Source of the DNA: Flavobacterium sp. MC2016-06
GTDB taxonomy: Bacteria; Bacteroidota; Bacteroidia; Flavobacteriales; Flavobacteriaceae
Direction: 5' to 3'
DNA length: 64,000 nucleotides
NCBI RefSeq assembly: GCF_009711165.2
Contig: NZ_WMID02000026.1
Span: 1-64,000, forward strand
The position numbers were made by a program, and so were the translations under genes. The notes under the pieces are model-generated. The model made no database searches, was not told the DNA's origin, and worked only from the letters and a program-made list of their open reading frames with translations. Numbering within the stretch: position 1 is the first letter of the stretch; the number at the start of each line of letters is the position of its first letter. Positions 6,809 through 17,003 of the stretch are shown in pieces.

Positions 6809-9800
6809 TTAATTTGTTGGTGTATTAGTAGTTGGTGGTGAAGCAGTTGTCGTAGTTGCTGGAATGTTCTTTTTCTCGGTTCCACCAGATGTTGAATGAT
6901 TTTTTGAAGGATATTGAACTTTAACTTCCATTTCATCATGACCTTCAGCTCGATATTTCAATAAATCATCAAAAAATTCTGTATCAATTTCATGACAACC
7001 TGAAGATTCTCCTTTTGTTGAATCATGAAAATAAAATGACCCTAAATCGCGATCATCATCTTTCGACGGCGTGCTTAAATTTTCCGCAGGCTGTTTCACT
7101 GAAACTGGAATCAAATTTATTCTATTTTCTCCCCATGCAGGAGAACTAAATGTTTTTCCTGGTTGAGAAGGATCTGTCATACCTACTAAAGTTTGTATTC
7201 CTTTACCTTGACCACTAACAATTTGACCATTCTTCATTTGCGCTACTTCAGGTTCAGGTTTTAAATTTAATTTATATTTCCCTTCTACAGTTGGTCCGTT
7301 ACTTTTTATATATTGATACTTTGAATTTTGCGATTTTACTTTGGATCCGTCACTATATTCTGTAATTTTATGCCCTGAAGTTGCTTTATAAGTATGCAAT
7401 AAATTTGACTTATCACCATACTTTCCTCCATACCAATAAACTTTATTTCCAGTAGCCAAAATCCAATCCAGACCATCTGGATCAACAAGCAATACTGGAT
7501 TATTAGCACAATAAACATAGCTTCCAAATTCTGGATGTTTTTCAGCTTTCGGATCTACATTTAGCCACAAACTAGTTTTCATATCCAAGTACCTAGCGCC
7601 ATAATAACTAAGATTTGTCTCTCTATCCAATTCTTTACCATTAAACAAATAAAGGCTAGAAAAAGAAGATGAATGTTCTTCAAATAAAATTTCTCCAAAT
7701 GCAATATATTCTACATGCTGGCTTATGCTTCCATTTTTTGCAGTAATATACGAAGTACTTCCCAAATGATCAGGATGGAAATAAAAAATATCATTTTCTG
7801 GCAGACCAATTCCTGTAAAACCTTCTCCCGGTTTTACGGTTGTTGGTTCTAATGGCGGACCAAATTGTACTGGTGGTCCTGGCACATCTCCCGGAGCATT
7901 AAATATAGGATTACGTGGCCAGCCTTCTGGAGGTTCTTGATTTTCTTCTACAGGTTGAAGTACTTGGCTTGGATACGGATCTCCTGTAAACTCGGGTGTC
8001 GCGTAAATACCCTGCTGCGTTGGTGGTCCCGGAGGCAGTCCCAAACTTTTTACATAGGCATCCATCGCTTTTTGCTGCTCGGCTGTAAGATTCGTATAAT
8101 TTACACCTCCCGCCGTTATGCCTAAAGGCTGTGCAAAAGTTCCGTTCCCCAGCTTACTTACAATACGTCCTGCACCTTCAAAATAATGCTTAGTAAATTT
8201 TCCTTTGCTTATTACAAAATATGGACTAACATAACCCGTATAATCATCGGTATGAACAATTGTTGCTGCAGTCTCTCCATTGATAGCAACATTCTGCGAA
8301 TCTCCTGAACTTTTAATAACCCTTTCTCCTCCTGCATCATAAGTAAATTGATGAATCCTTCCATTCTCATTAATTCCCATTAGACGGTTTTCTTCGTCCC
8401 AAGTCATTTTTCTGAAACTTTTATCTTCGGAATAACTGGTTGGATTTCCGTTTCCGTCATACACATATTCTCTTGGCTCCGTTTTTCCTGCTTCGGTAAT
8501 TTTGTTTGGTGCATTTGGATGTAATGCGTTATCATAATTATAATCTAATACATACCCCTTTTGTTCATTATTTACAGTATGCACCAAATCTTTTTTGGTA
8601 ATATTATGCATTTTGTTATAGCTCATATTCAGCTCATAACTCGCCTTTGTAAACTCTCCGTTATAAATAGCTTTTGCCGATTTTAACCTGTAAAAATCAT
8701 CATATTGGTATTCTTGAGAAATTGTTCCTCCTAAAGTATTATTTACAATTGGTGCGGTATTTTTAATTCCTAAAACATTACCAACTAAATCATAACTATA
8801 GGAGTTATCTATAACTTGTCTTGCTCCACTTTTTACCTGCAACTCCTGTAATCTGCGCATTTTAGGATCGTAAGCATAATTGGTTTCGGTATCGTTACCA
8901 TATTTTAAATATTTCCTCTGTTCGAACTCATCATAACTTAATTGTTTAATGTAATCATACGTATGGTTTTCTTTCTTTCCTTGCATGCTTTGCAAATTCC
9001 CTGCTCTATTATAAGTATACTCTACTACCTCTCCATCTGGATAAGTCATTTTCTGTATGCGATTCCATGTGTCATATTCATATTGCGAAATATATGTTTG
9101 CACATCGGTTGGTGTAATGCGTAAGGTGCGAATTTCTTTTTCTACTTCGCCTAATTTCCCATAGAAAAATTCCTGCCCGCCACTCGCATCTTGTACAAAC
9201 CACAATCTTCCGCGACGCGATGCGGTTCCATCAGCTTTACCATAATTGTATTGCACGTTGTTTTGAGGATTCTTAGGATATTTTATTGATTCAAGACGGT
9301 TAAAATCATATTCGTATTGTATAGCACCACCATTTGGGACTGTGTTTTTTATATCCTGCGTAATACGGATTGTTAAATTACCAGCCAAGTCATACTGCAT
9401 TGTCGACGTTCCAACATCTGGATGTGTAAACTCAGTACGTCTTCCTAACCAGTCGTAGCTACTTTTGGTAACGTGATCCATGGCATCGGTTACTTTTATC
9501 ATTTCTCCAAGCGCATTGGTTTCAAACTTAGTTAAGAAATCATTCTGTTTAGTGGCTAAATTCTGTCCCGTAACATCTGTATATGTTTGATTTATTTTAT
9601 TTAATGCATCTGTTTGTGTACTACGAAGTACTTCAATACCATCATAATTTTCTATAGTAAAAGTAGTCATGTTGGTACTTCCATCAGGCAAAGTCACTTT
9701 TATGGCACGACTAACCTCATCATATTCTGTTTTGGTTGGTGCTATGTTAGATACTGCTGTACTAAAAGCATTATCGACTGTAGTAGTAGTAGTTGTTGGG

Positions 9801-12800
9801 TAATAGCTTATTATTGTTCTTCCTAAACCATCATAAATTACTTTCCCCGAAACTACCTGAGCTATTTGATCAGGGCTACCTGCCTGACTAAATAAACTAG
9901 CTGTCTTTTTGACCTGTAAAGCTCTTCCTAAACCATCTGTAAAGGTATAAGTCTCAATGTCTTTGTCTAATTCAGGATCATAATTTTTAGTTTTCGCATA
10001 CGGCACTTTGGCTTCTGGGAAATATTCGTAAGCAATGGTGTATGGTTTTCCACTCGCAATTTCATAAGGTGCTTTTATAGTTGCTGGACGGCCTTTTGCA
10101 TCTAATGCATAAATGGTACTTTGATCATTACGATCAATAGTTTTCAATGGTTTGCCAAAACGATAATCGAATTCCTTTTTGTTTTGATATCCAAAAGCAT
10201 CTTTAATCTCCGTCATGTATTGATGATTATCTGGATCATAAACATATTCTAATGTCATTCGTTGTCCTTTGTAGTTGACTGGACCTGTTATTTTTTGCAA
10301 GTTTCCATAAGTATCATACACAATATCGGTAAGCGCAATCTTATCTGCAGCACTATAATTTTTTATTTGGGTAACTTCGGCTGTTGTGGTATTAATAGTT
10401 GTGGCTCTTTTACGGCGTAAACCATCGCTTGTAAATACTTCTAATTGTTTTGCCTTTCCTCCATAATAAGGAGTTGTACTTTCATAATAGCTAATTTTTG
10501 CTGTTACTTTATCATTGGCTGTACCGTTACCTAGATCTTCATATTGAATAATATTTCCGTTGGCGTCATAAGTATTAAACATATTATTTTCAAGATATTC
10601 GCTTCCTCCTTCATATGTTTTTTGATTGATATGAATGAGTCCAACAAAAATACGTTTTGCATCGCATGAAGGTAAATTCAGTTCTGAAACCGAAACACTT
10701 GCCTGCGTAGCAACATCAATAAAACTATACTCGTTTTCTGATTCTTGACGCATTTTGTTATTTTTATCTAACGTATAACTGTGTTTTAAGAGATTTTTTC
10801 TAAAATAATCTTGATTGTAAAACTCTTGCACGGTAGTTGAAAACACAGAATTATCAGCTGCATCAATCTGTTCTTGAATTACTTTTCCAAAACCGTAAAA
10901 CTCTCTTTCACGACGATCTTGATAACCGTCTTCGTATCTAAATTTTGCAATAGAATGATCAATACCATCGCCGGTATGTCCGTCAAAAATATCTACCGAT
11001 TGTAAAACCCACTTTGCAGAAGGATTTTCATAACTTGGTTTTAACAATTGATAATCTACTACATAACTGTTTCCTGCTGCGTTGGCAACGCTTTTTAGTT
11101 TGTTGGTTCTTTTGATGTTTGAAAGACGTACTACTAAATTGTCTTCATCTTTAGAGATAACATAATCTGCATTTCCATCACCGTCAATATCCATAAAAGT
11201 AGCCTCCGAACGGGACGTACTCCATCCTGTACTACCTCCTAATGAAGGTGTAAGACGAAGTAACCAAATTGGAATATCATAAGAATACCCAATATTAAAA
11301 CCATAACTTACACTTTTGTTCTGGTTCATTTCAGAATAAGTCGGGTAAACAATTGGCGCATCAAAAGAGCTTCCTAAATTTAGAGATACAATCATTTTAT
11401 CTTGTACATACTCAATTTTATCAGGAAGTCCGTCACCATTAATGTCCATAAACGAATTATTTCCATCAGAAGTAGATCGGGCATAATTAGCACCGGCTGT
11501 TATAGAACCCGCGTTAAAATTATAACCTAAACCTAAACTCCAATCGGTAGAAGTTCCTGTATTTAGTCCATTGTTGTTCCAATTTTCAGCTGCTAAAAAG
11601 CCATATCCTGTATTTAGTAAAACGGTTCCAGAATCTGTTATTTTATCTGGTAATCCGTCACCATTAATATCAGCATGAATCATTTTTGCTTTATCAGTAC
11701 CATGTCCTTGAGAAGCACTAACTGATAACATATTTTTAGCTTTAGCCGCTTCTTTATCTGCCGCAGATTGTGCATTTCTTCTTAAGGTTGCTTCTTTTCC
11801 TATTACAAAAGCTCCGGTAGTTTGAGCTTGTCCATGACTATAACCTCCTCCAAAACTCGGTCCTTCTGATGTTGTTTCTGAATGGCTAAAATTATCACCC
11901 AAATTAATTACTTCATCAGAGATACTTCCTACGGGTTTGGTCAACTGAATATTACTTCCTCTGATATAATCTGGAAAACGGTCTCCGTTAAAATCTCCCA
12001 TGGTTTGCGTTACATACGAATCTCCATCGATAGATTTACTATATCCCATATTGGCGGGACCAGCATTTACTCCGGCTGCAATACTTTTACTTTTGCTCTC
12101 GCTAATCATATCCAGTGCAGATGTACTTCCTCCTTCTAGTTGAGGTAACGAAAAATCGGTATAATCAGAAATGTCATCTTCTCCTAATCTCGAAGTACCA
12201 ATTGTCTGCCCTTTTATATAAATAGATTCTTCTAGTCCTTCCCATTTAGATTTGGTATAAGATGGATTTAAAGACACAAAATAATTCTCAGAAACTTCAT
12301 AACCTTTTCCGTCATAATTTTCAGGATCGGTATTATTTATATCTGGTTCTGTTGCATAAGCATCAGATTGTTTTAATCTGGTTTCATCAATGGTGTTAGT
12401 GGCAAGATTTCCGTTAATAACAAATCCACCCCAATTACGGTAATACAAACCTAACGTTCTTTCATCGGGATTTAAAACGCTGTAAATAGCAAAATCATCT
12501 GTAGCCTTATTCCAAATTACATCATCGGTAAGATCATTCACATCTTTTAAATCTGTAACCTGAACTTGAACATTTAAGGCATTGGCTTTTGGATAATTGC
12601 GAAGAATAGCAACAGACTGCGCATTAGAAATGGTAACTTCTAACTGAATTGGAATTCCTGCAGCAGCTTCTGGATAATTAACCGAGGCATCAAAAGTATT
12701 TATCACTTCTGTTAACGTTCCTGCTGTAAGCTTGTAGCGCTTGCGCGCTAATAATATATTATTTTGTTTAGCAGAAAGAATTACATCGCCATTATAAGTA

Positions 12801-15800
12801 CTAGTATTTCCTAAAGGATTTGCCAGTACTAAATCTTGCGGTAGTATATTTAGTTTTACTTTTCCGTTTACGGTAGACGTAACGCCTGGTAAATTATAAT
12901 TTCCTTCTCTTTTATTGTACAACAGATGGTAAACTTCCATAGGCACTTCTTCTGATGCAGCACCAGGATATGGCGGTATAATAACCGTTGGAGCAAAAGA
13001 TACTGCCTGCCAATTGATATTAGTCTCCGTTTCCAGCGCCATCGTTACTTGTGTATCTGCCTCAAAAGCTGGAAGATTTACAGAGGCTAAATTGAAAGAA
13101 GCTGCTTCATTTGCCAAAAAGGTTTTTTCGAACACAATTACAGCCGGATTTGTTCCTCCAAGGTATGTTTTAGTAATCACTAATCTAATGTGGTCTGAAG
13201 TAACAGGTTTATTCAATATTCCTTTAAAGGAAACCATTCCTGCTACAGGAACCACTTTTGCTGTATTGTTACTGCTAAAAAAATCGGTACTTGCTTTATA
13301 CGCTGACAACGAATATAAATTGGCATCTTTTAAAGTAGTTGGAATGGTAAAATCACTTGTAACCAAATTACCATTGATGTCTCTATCGTATTGTTTTACC
13401 TGCGAATAAGTAATAACGGGATCCCAGATTACGGTATCAAAATTTCCGTCTTTTACGGCACTTACTCTAAAATACAAACGTTCTCCTTTTTCTACAGAAA
13501 CAGCATTATTTTGTTTTGTTTTTACATCATAATCTTTTGCGCCAATAGCTTCATTCCATAACAATTGAGTTCCTTTTTGAAAATACAAATGCACGCCGTC
13601 TGCTTTATCTTCACCTGCATTATTTACATATTCTGCACGCGCTTTTATTCTATCTGGCGTCGTTTCCTGCACCAATTGATATTCGTGCGAAATAGAAATA
13701 ATTCCTTTTGCAGGAGCTTCCCACATACGCACGACATCATGCAATGGGTTTTGTTTTTCTATTTCTTCAATAGAAAGTGTTGTAGTTCCCGAAATGGTAA
13801 TATTTCCTCCTCCAGCAACAGGAGATGGTGTTCCCGAACTGCTGTTTTTAAAAGTTGGAACTCCATCAACCAATCTATTGTAATATACTTGACCGTTACG
13901 AACATAATCCGTTAGTCCGTCACCATTAAAATCCATAAAATAGATTTTAGTTTTGCTGGTAGAACGCTGTTCATCATAGCCAATATTGGCAAACTTAAGA
14001 TTCAAATCTACTCCCCAGTTAAAGGAAGTTGATTTAGAATATCCAACATCGCCAATATTTATTTCTTGTAATTCTCCAAAAGAATTTTGACCTGTAGCCG
14101 ATAAATTTTTTCTGTAAAAAACACCATTTTTATTTTTGAATACTTTATCTGGCAAACCATCTCCATCTAAATCTTCCATTAAAACAGCCGTGTCAGATGT
14201 TCCCCAGCCATTTCCTCCGTGACCTCCAACAGTAAAAGGTTTTAGATTACCTGTTTGTCCAACAAATCCAACACCAATACGATAATTGATACCAACATTA
14301 GCTCCTTCTGAACTGCTTACTAACGAATGATGTCCTGAAAATAAAATATCATTATAAGAAGGAATAGCGGTATTGACAAGATTATCTCCCGGCACACTCC
14401 AAGCCTGTTCTGGTCCAAACGGATTATATTTCCCAGAAGCATCTCGAACATCATCAAAATAATCTAAAGTATTGGTGTAAAATAATTTTGACTCAGAATC
14501 GTATTCTGAAATTGTTTTTAGTAAGGTTTTCTTAAACGCACCAACGGTATAATTCAGTTCATAACTGCGAACCATTTGATCTTTGTAACGAACTTCTATT
14601 TTGCGCAATAACTGATTATTTAACTGCTTAAAACCCAATCGAGCCGAAACTTGAACGTCTGCTCTATTGGTTTCACCTAAATCACTGTTTTTAACAAAAG
14701 TAACGCTGTAATTTCCTTTTTGAGATCCAAAACCAGTATAATACACGTTTTTAAGATAGAGTTCCCCATCTTTTTTATCGTACTCGTATTGTACCGTATT
14801 TCCTTTTAAATCAACTTGAAAGTAAAGCGCCCAATGTCCGATATTTCCAGAAGCATCCTGCAAAACGGCATTTGTTGCTAGACCAGATTCATTTCCTCCA
14901 TAATAACTGGCAACACCGCTTTTATCTCGTACTACCCAATAGTAGTTTTTAGGCGAAGATCCTTTTCTAATAATCTGCTGAAAAGCACCTTCACGTCGCG
15001 GATAAAATTGTTTGTCTGACGTTCTGCCCACCCAAGTTTCTCTATGAGAATTTGGAATTAAAGCTTCGCCCGCAATAGCATAACTTTCCGTTTCATTTGT
15101 TCCATCATATCTTGGCGATCCCCAGCGGGTTTCTATACTTACTGCAGGTGCCGAAACATCCCAGCCCGTTCCTGCCCAGCTGTGTCCGCCGTCACTATCA
15201 TATTGTAAATTAAACGACGGCTGCATTCCTCCTCTTCCGTTTGGTATAACAATATTAAAACCAGTACTCATTGTTCCTCTTCCGTTTGCAGAAGGCGGTG
15301 CAATAGACTGAATTCCTACTAACGGACTTGCTGCTTTTAAATCTTTTATGCTTGTTGGTGTATAACCCGAAGTTTCTGGCGACTCAGGCATTTTTATAAT
15401 TCCGGCAATAAAATCGGTAAAATGGGTAGTTTTCGCAATTATGATTCCTTTTTTAATATCTAAAGAATCCTTGCCTACTTCCTGCCAAAGACGTTTGTTT
15501 TCATCAAAATAAAATACATTAATATCTTTTTCTGTATAGCCTTCTGGAATGGCTTTTTTATCAAACGGAAGCGATAAACGCACTGCTTTTTCAAAAACAG
15601 TTCCGTGTGGCAATAACCTAAAACCTGCATTAGTTCCTGTAACATTGACCATTGCCGAGTTTAAAGGCGCAATATCTATTTTACGTAATCCGCTTACCGA
15701 AACCTTAACATCTGCTTTTAATGCTCCTGCTGGAAAAACAGCTAAGAAATCTTTGTAGGAAAGTGTATTTTCGGTCTGAAAATTTATGATTTTAGCAAAA

Positions 15801-16627
15801 CTTTCCTTTGCATTTTCAAGCGGTCTAAAACCATCAACTTTTAAAAATTTATTGAGTTTTATTTTTTCATTGGTAATAACGCCTGCCGTTGTTTCTTTAT
15901 AAACCGTAATAGATTGATCTGAATTTAAATCTTTATCGTCTAAAATCAATTCAAATTCTGGTTCATTTACATTGACTTCTACACCGCCAATTGTCATTTT
16001 TTTGATTTGCGAAGGAAAATTAGTTCCTTTGATGTAGTATTTATTTTCTGATTTTAATAAAGTATAATGATGAGAAAGCGCAATTGGTTTGTATACAATT
16101 CGAACATTTTTTATTTTATATCCGTTTGCAATTCCTTCTGGAGCGGTAAACAATAAAACATTATCTCCTTGTCTAAGCGACTTTTCTGAAAGCAGTTCTG
16201 ATTGAGACGTCCAATCGTTATTTTTAGATAAAAATTGTCCTCCAATACTTGCCTGATTGTTTAAGCTTCTTGAGATTGAAGCCGATTGATCATAACCGTA
16301 TAATTCGTATTCTAAATACGCACTTTCATAAACCGAAGGCATTTCATTTATTGCAAGATGAAAAACATTATCGTATGCATCGTCAACGTCAGATTCATCT
16401 TTTACACCAATAAAACCTTCTTTAATATCTGCATCAAATACTTTTGTTGTTTTTACTGCTTTTGATGTTGCTTCAACTGATTTTGAAACTGCTGCAGTTT
16501 GTTCTTTTTTATTTTCACTTTTAAGAAAATCGCGCGTAAACAAAGCCGCTAAATTGTAATGCTTAAAATTTAGTGCAAACAAAAATGAACTTACTAAAAG
16601 TACAGGAATTATAATTTTATTTTTCAT
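6809..16627 (-). CDS. Giant SpvB/YD-repeat/Rhs polymorphic toxin with L,D-transpeptidase-like tip
   Basis: The 3272-residue protein starts at ATG 16627 (a TTG two codons upstream is less likely) with a hydrophobic N-terminus. SpvB/TcaC-like sequence begins near residue 430 (GRGGMQPSFNLQYDSDGG). FG-GAP-like DxDGDGLPD repeats lie near 816, 902, 1545, 1655, 1730 and 1815. YD repeats run from about 2010 to 2780, followed by a Pro-rich linker and an Rhs core (about 2980-3052: YYGARYLD, NNPVLLVDPDG). The variable tip (3053-3272) contains H3201-D and SSGC with C3211, resembling the H-G-x6-S-x-G-C site of L,D-transpeptidase/DUF2778 toxins. The layout matches a TcB-TcC-type cocoon that encloses a toxin. 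Delivery route is unknown; there is no T9SS tail. Confidence 0.9.
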   Translation of the reverse strand: MKNKIIIPVLLVSSFLFALNFKHYNLAALFTRDFLKSENKKEQTAAVSKSVEATSKAVKTTKVFDADIKEGFIGVKDESDVDDAYDNVFHLAINEMPSVYESAYLEYELYGYDQSASISRSLNNQASIGGQFLSKNNDWTSQSELLSEKSLRQGDNVLLFTAPEGIANGYKIKNVRIVYKPIALSHHYTLLKSENKYYIKGTNFPSQIKKMTIGGVEVNVNEPEFELILDDKDLNSDQSITVYKETTAGVITNEKIKLNKFLKVDGFRPLENAKESFAKIINFQTENTLSYKDFLAVFPAGALKADVKVSVSGLRKIDIAPLNSAMVNVTGTNAGFRLLPHGTVFEKAVRLSLPFDKKAIPEGYTEKDINVFYFDENKRLWQEVGKDSLDIKKGIIIAKTTHFTDFIAGIIKMPESPETSGYTPTSIKDLKAASPLVGIQSIAPPSANGRGTMSTGFNIVIPNGRGGMQPSFNLQYDSDGGHSWAGTGWDVSAPAVSIETRWGSPRYDGTNETESYAIAGEALIPNSHRETWVGRTSDKQFYPRREGAFQQIIRKGSSPKNYYWVVRDKSGVASYYGGNESGLATNAVLQDASGNIGHWALYFQVDLKGNTVQYEYDKKDGELYLKNVYYTGFGSQKGNYSVTFVKNSDLGETNRADVQVSARLGFKQLNNQLLRKIEVRYKDQMVRSYELNYTVGAFKKTLLKTISEYDSESKLFYTNTLDYFDDVRDASGKYNPFGPEQAWSVPGDNLVNTAIPSYNDILFSGHHSLVSSSEGANVGINYRIGVGFVGQTGNLKPFTVGGHGGNGWGTSDTAVLMEDLDGDGLPDKVFKNKNGVFYRKNLSATGQNSFGELQEINIGDVGYSKSTSFNWGVDLNLKFANIGYDEQRSTSKTKIYFMDFNGDGLTDYVRNGQVYYNRLVDGVPTFKNSSSGTPSPVAGGGNITISGTTTLSIEEIEKQNPLHDVVRMWEAPAKGIISISHEYQLVQETTPDRIKARAEYVNNAGEDKADGVHLYFQKGTQLLWNEAIGAKDYDVKTKQNNAVSVEKGERLYFRVSAVKDGNFDTVIWDPVITYSQVKQYDRDINGNLVTSDFTIPTTLKDANLYSLSAYKASTDFFSSNNTAKVVPVAGMVSFKGILNKPVTSDHIRLVITKTYLGGTNPAVIVFEKTFLANEAASFNLASVNLPAFEADTQVTMALETETNINWQAVSFAPTVIIPPYPGAASEEVPMEVYHLLYNKREGNYNLPGVTSTVNGKVKLNILPQDLVLANPLGNTSTYNGDVILSAKQNNILLARKRYKLTAGTLTEVINTFDASVNYPEAAAGIPIQLEVTISNAQSVAILRNYPKANALNVQVQVTDLKDVNDLTDDVIWNKATDDFAIYSVLNPDERTLGLYYRNWGGFVINGNLATNTIDETRLKQSDAYATEPDINNTDPENYDGKGYEVSENYFVSLNPSYTKSKWEGLEESIYIKGQTIGTSRLGEDDISDYTDFSLPQLEGGSTSALDMISESKSKSIAAGVNAGPANMGYSKSIDGDSYVTQTMGDFNGDRFPDYIRGSNIQLTKPVGSISDEVINLGDNFSHSETTSEGPSFGGGYSHGQAQTTGAFVIGKEATLRRNAQSAADKEAAKAKNMLSVSASQGHGTDKAKMIHADINGDGLPDKITDSGTVLLNTGYGFLAAENWNNNGLNTGTSTDWSLGLGYNFNAGSITAGANYARSTSDGNNSFMDINGDGLPDKIEYVQDKMIVSLNLGSSFDAPIVYPTYSEMNQNKSVSYGFNIGYSYDIPIWLLRLTPSLGGSTGWSTSRSEATFMDIDGDGNADYVISKDEDNLVVRLSNIKRTNKLKSVANAAGNSYVVDYQLLKPSYENPSAKWVLQSVDIFDGHTGDGIDHSIAKFRYEDGYQDRREREFYGFGKVIQEQIDAADNSVFSTTVQEFYNQDYFRKNLLKHSYTLDKNNKMRQESENEYSFIDVATQASVSVSELNLPSCDAKRIFVGLIHINQKTYEGGSEYLENNMFNTYDANGNIIQYEDLGNGTANDKVTAKISYYESTTPYYGGKAKQLEVFTSDGLRRKRATTINTTTAEVTQIKNYSAADKIALTDIVYDTYGNLQKITGPVNYKGQRMTLEYVYDPDNHQYMTEIKDAFGYQNKKEFDYRFGKPLKTIDRNDQSTIYALDAKGRPATIKAPYEIASGKPYTIAYEYFPEAKVPYAKTKNYDPELDKDIETYTFTDGLGRALQVKKTASLFSQAGSPDQIAQVVSGKVIYDGLGRTIISYYPTTTTTTVDNAFSTAVSNIAPTKTEYDEVSRAIKVTLPDGSTNMTTFTIENYDGIEVLRSTQTDALNKINQTYTDVTGQNLATKQNDFLTKFETNALGEMIKVTDAMDHVTKSSYDWLGRRTEFTHPDVGTSTMQYDLAGNLTIRITQDIKNTVPNGGAIQYEYDFNRLESIKYPKNPQNNVQYNYGKADGTASRRGRLWFVQDASGGQEFFYGKLGEVEKEIRTLRITPTDVQTYISQYEYDTWNRIQKMTYPDGEVVEYTYNRAGNLQSMQGKKENHTYDYIKQLSYDEFEQRKYLKYGNDTETNYAYDPKMRRLQELQVKSGARQVIDNSYSYDLVGNVLGIKNTAPIVNNTLGGTISQEYQYDDFYRLKSAKAIYNGEFTKASYELNMSYNKMHNITKKDLVHTVNNEQKGYVLDYNYDNALHPNAPNKITEAGKTEPREYVYDGNGNPTSYSEDKSFRKMTWDEENRLMGINENGRIHQFTYDAGGERVIKSSGDSQNVAINGETAATIVHTDDYTGYVSPYFVISKGKFTKHYFEGAGRIVSKLGNGTFAQPLGITAGGVNYTNLTAEQQKAMDAYVKSLGLPPGPPTQQGIYATPEFTGDPYPSQVLQPVEENQEPPEGWPRNPIFNAPGDVPGPPVQFGPPLEPTTVKPGEGFTGIGLPENDIFYFHPDHLGSTSYITAKNGSISQHVEYIAFGEILFEEHSSSFSSLYLFNGKELDRETNLSYYGARYLDMKTSLWLNVDPKAEKHPEFGSYVYCANNPVLLVDPDGLDWILATGNKVYWYGGKYGDKSNLLHTYKATSGHKITEYSDGSKVKSQNSKYQYIKSNGPTVEGKYKLNLKPEPEVAQMKNGQIVSGQGKGIQTLVGMTDPSQPGKTFSSPAWGENRINLIPVSVKQPAENLSTPSKDDDRDLGSFYFHDSTKGESSGCHEIDTEFFDDLLKYRAEGHDEMEVKVQYPSKNHSTSGGTEKKNIPATTTTASPPTTNTPTN

Positions 16628-16848
16628 ATGCAAACTACATTAATCAACTATAAGTCAATTTTTTATTTTTTTGTTTTTTTGTTTTTTACTCGTTGAGTAT
16701 ACTTTTTAACACATTAGGAACATAGATTTTATAAGTTCAAAAACAGGCATTTCACTTATTTAAAACGCACATAGCTCTCTATGCAAAAGAAATGTGTTCC
16801 TTTTTGTATGCTCTTTTTTTAATAAAAATCATTATGCTCAATTAAAAA

Positions 16849-16975
16849 AAATCTGCGTAAATCTGCGTCTTCGCGATAGCGAATCAGTCTCATCCGTGTT
16901 CTATATGCAGCATTTGAATGAGACACCGATAAAACAGATTTACTTCGTAAAGACGCTGCTAAAACGGATTTTTTT
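16849..16975. repeat. Interspersed repeat, copy 1 (inverse of 44161-44297)
   Basis: This ~127-base stretch (ATCTGCGTCTTCGCGATAGC, then TCATCCGTGTTCTATATGCA, then TACTTCGTAAAGACGC) matches the reverse complement of 44161-44297. Its own ends are partly complementary (CTGCGT near the left, ACGC near the right). It accounts for most of the 376 bases between the Rhs gene and the T9SS-sorted protein; the rest is AT-rich and shows nothing more. Confidence 0.8.
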
Positions 16976-17003
16976 ATGATTTACAGCAATAGACTTTATT
17001 CTA

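Noticed and set aside
6346..6939. Longer version of the gene at 6346 starting inside the Rhs coding region
   Set aside because: The first 48 codons overlap the Rhs C-terminus and have no protein character; the internal ATG at 6795 gives a textbook signal peptide.
13014..13409. Plus-strand frame of 131 codons within the Rhs gene, and other long antisense frames in it
   Set aside because: They lie wholly inside a gene with continuous, recognisable domains on the other strand and have no recognisable product.
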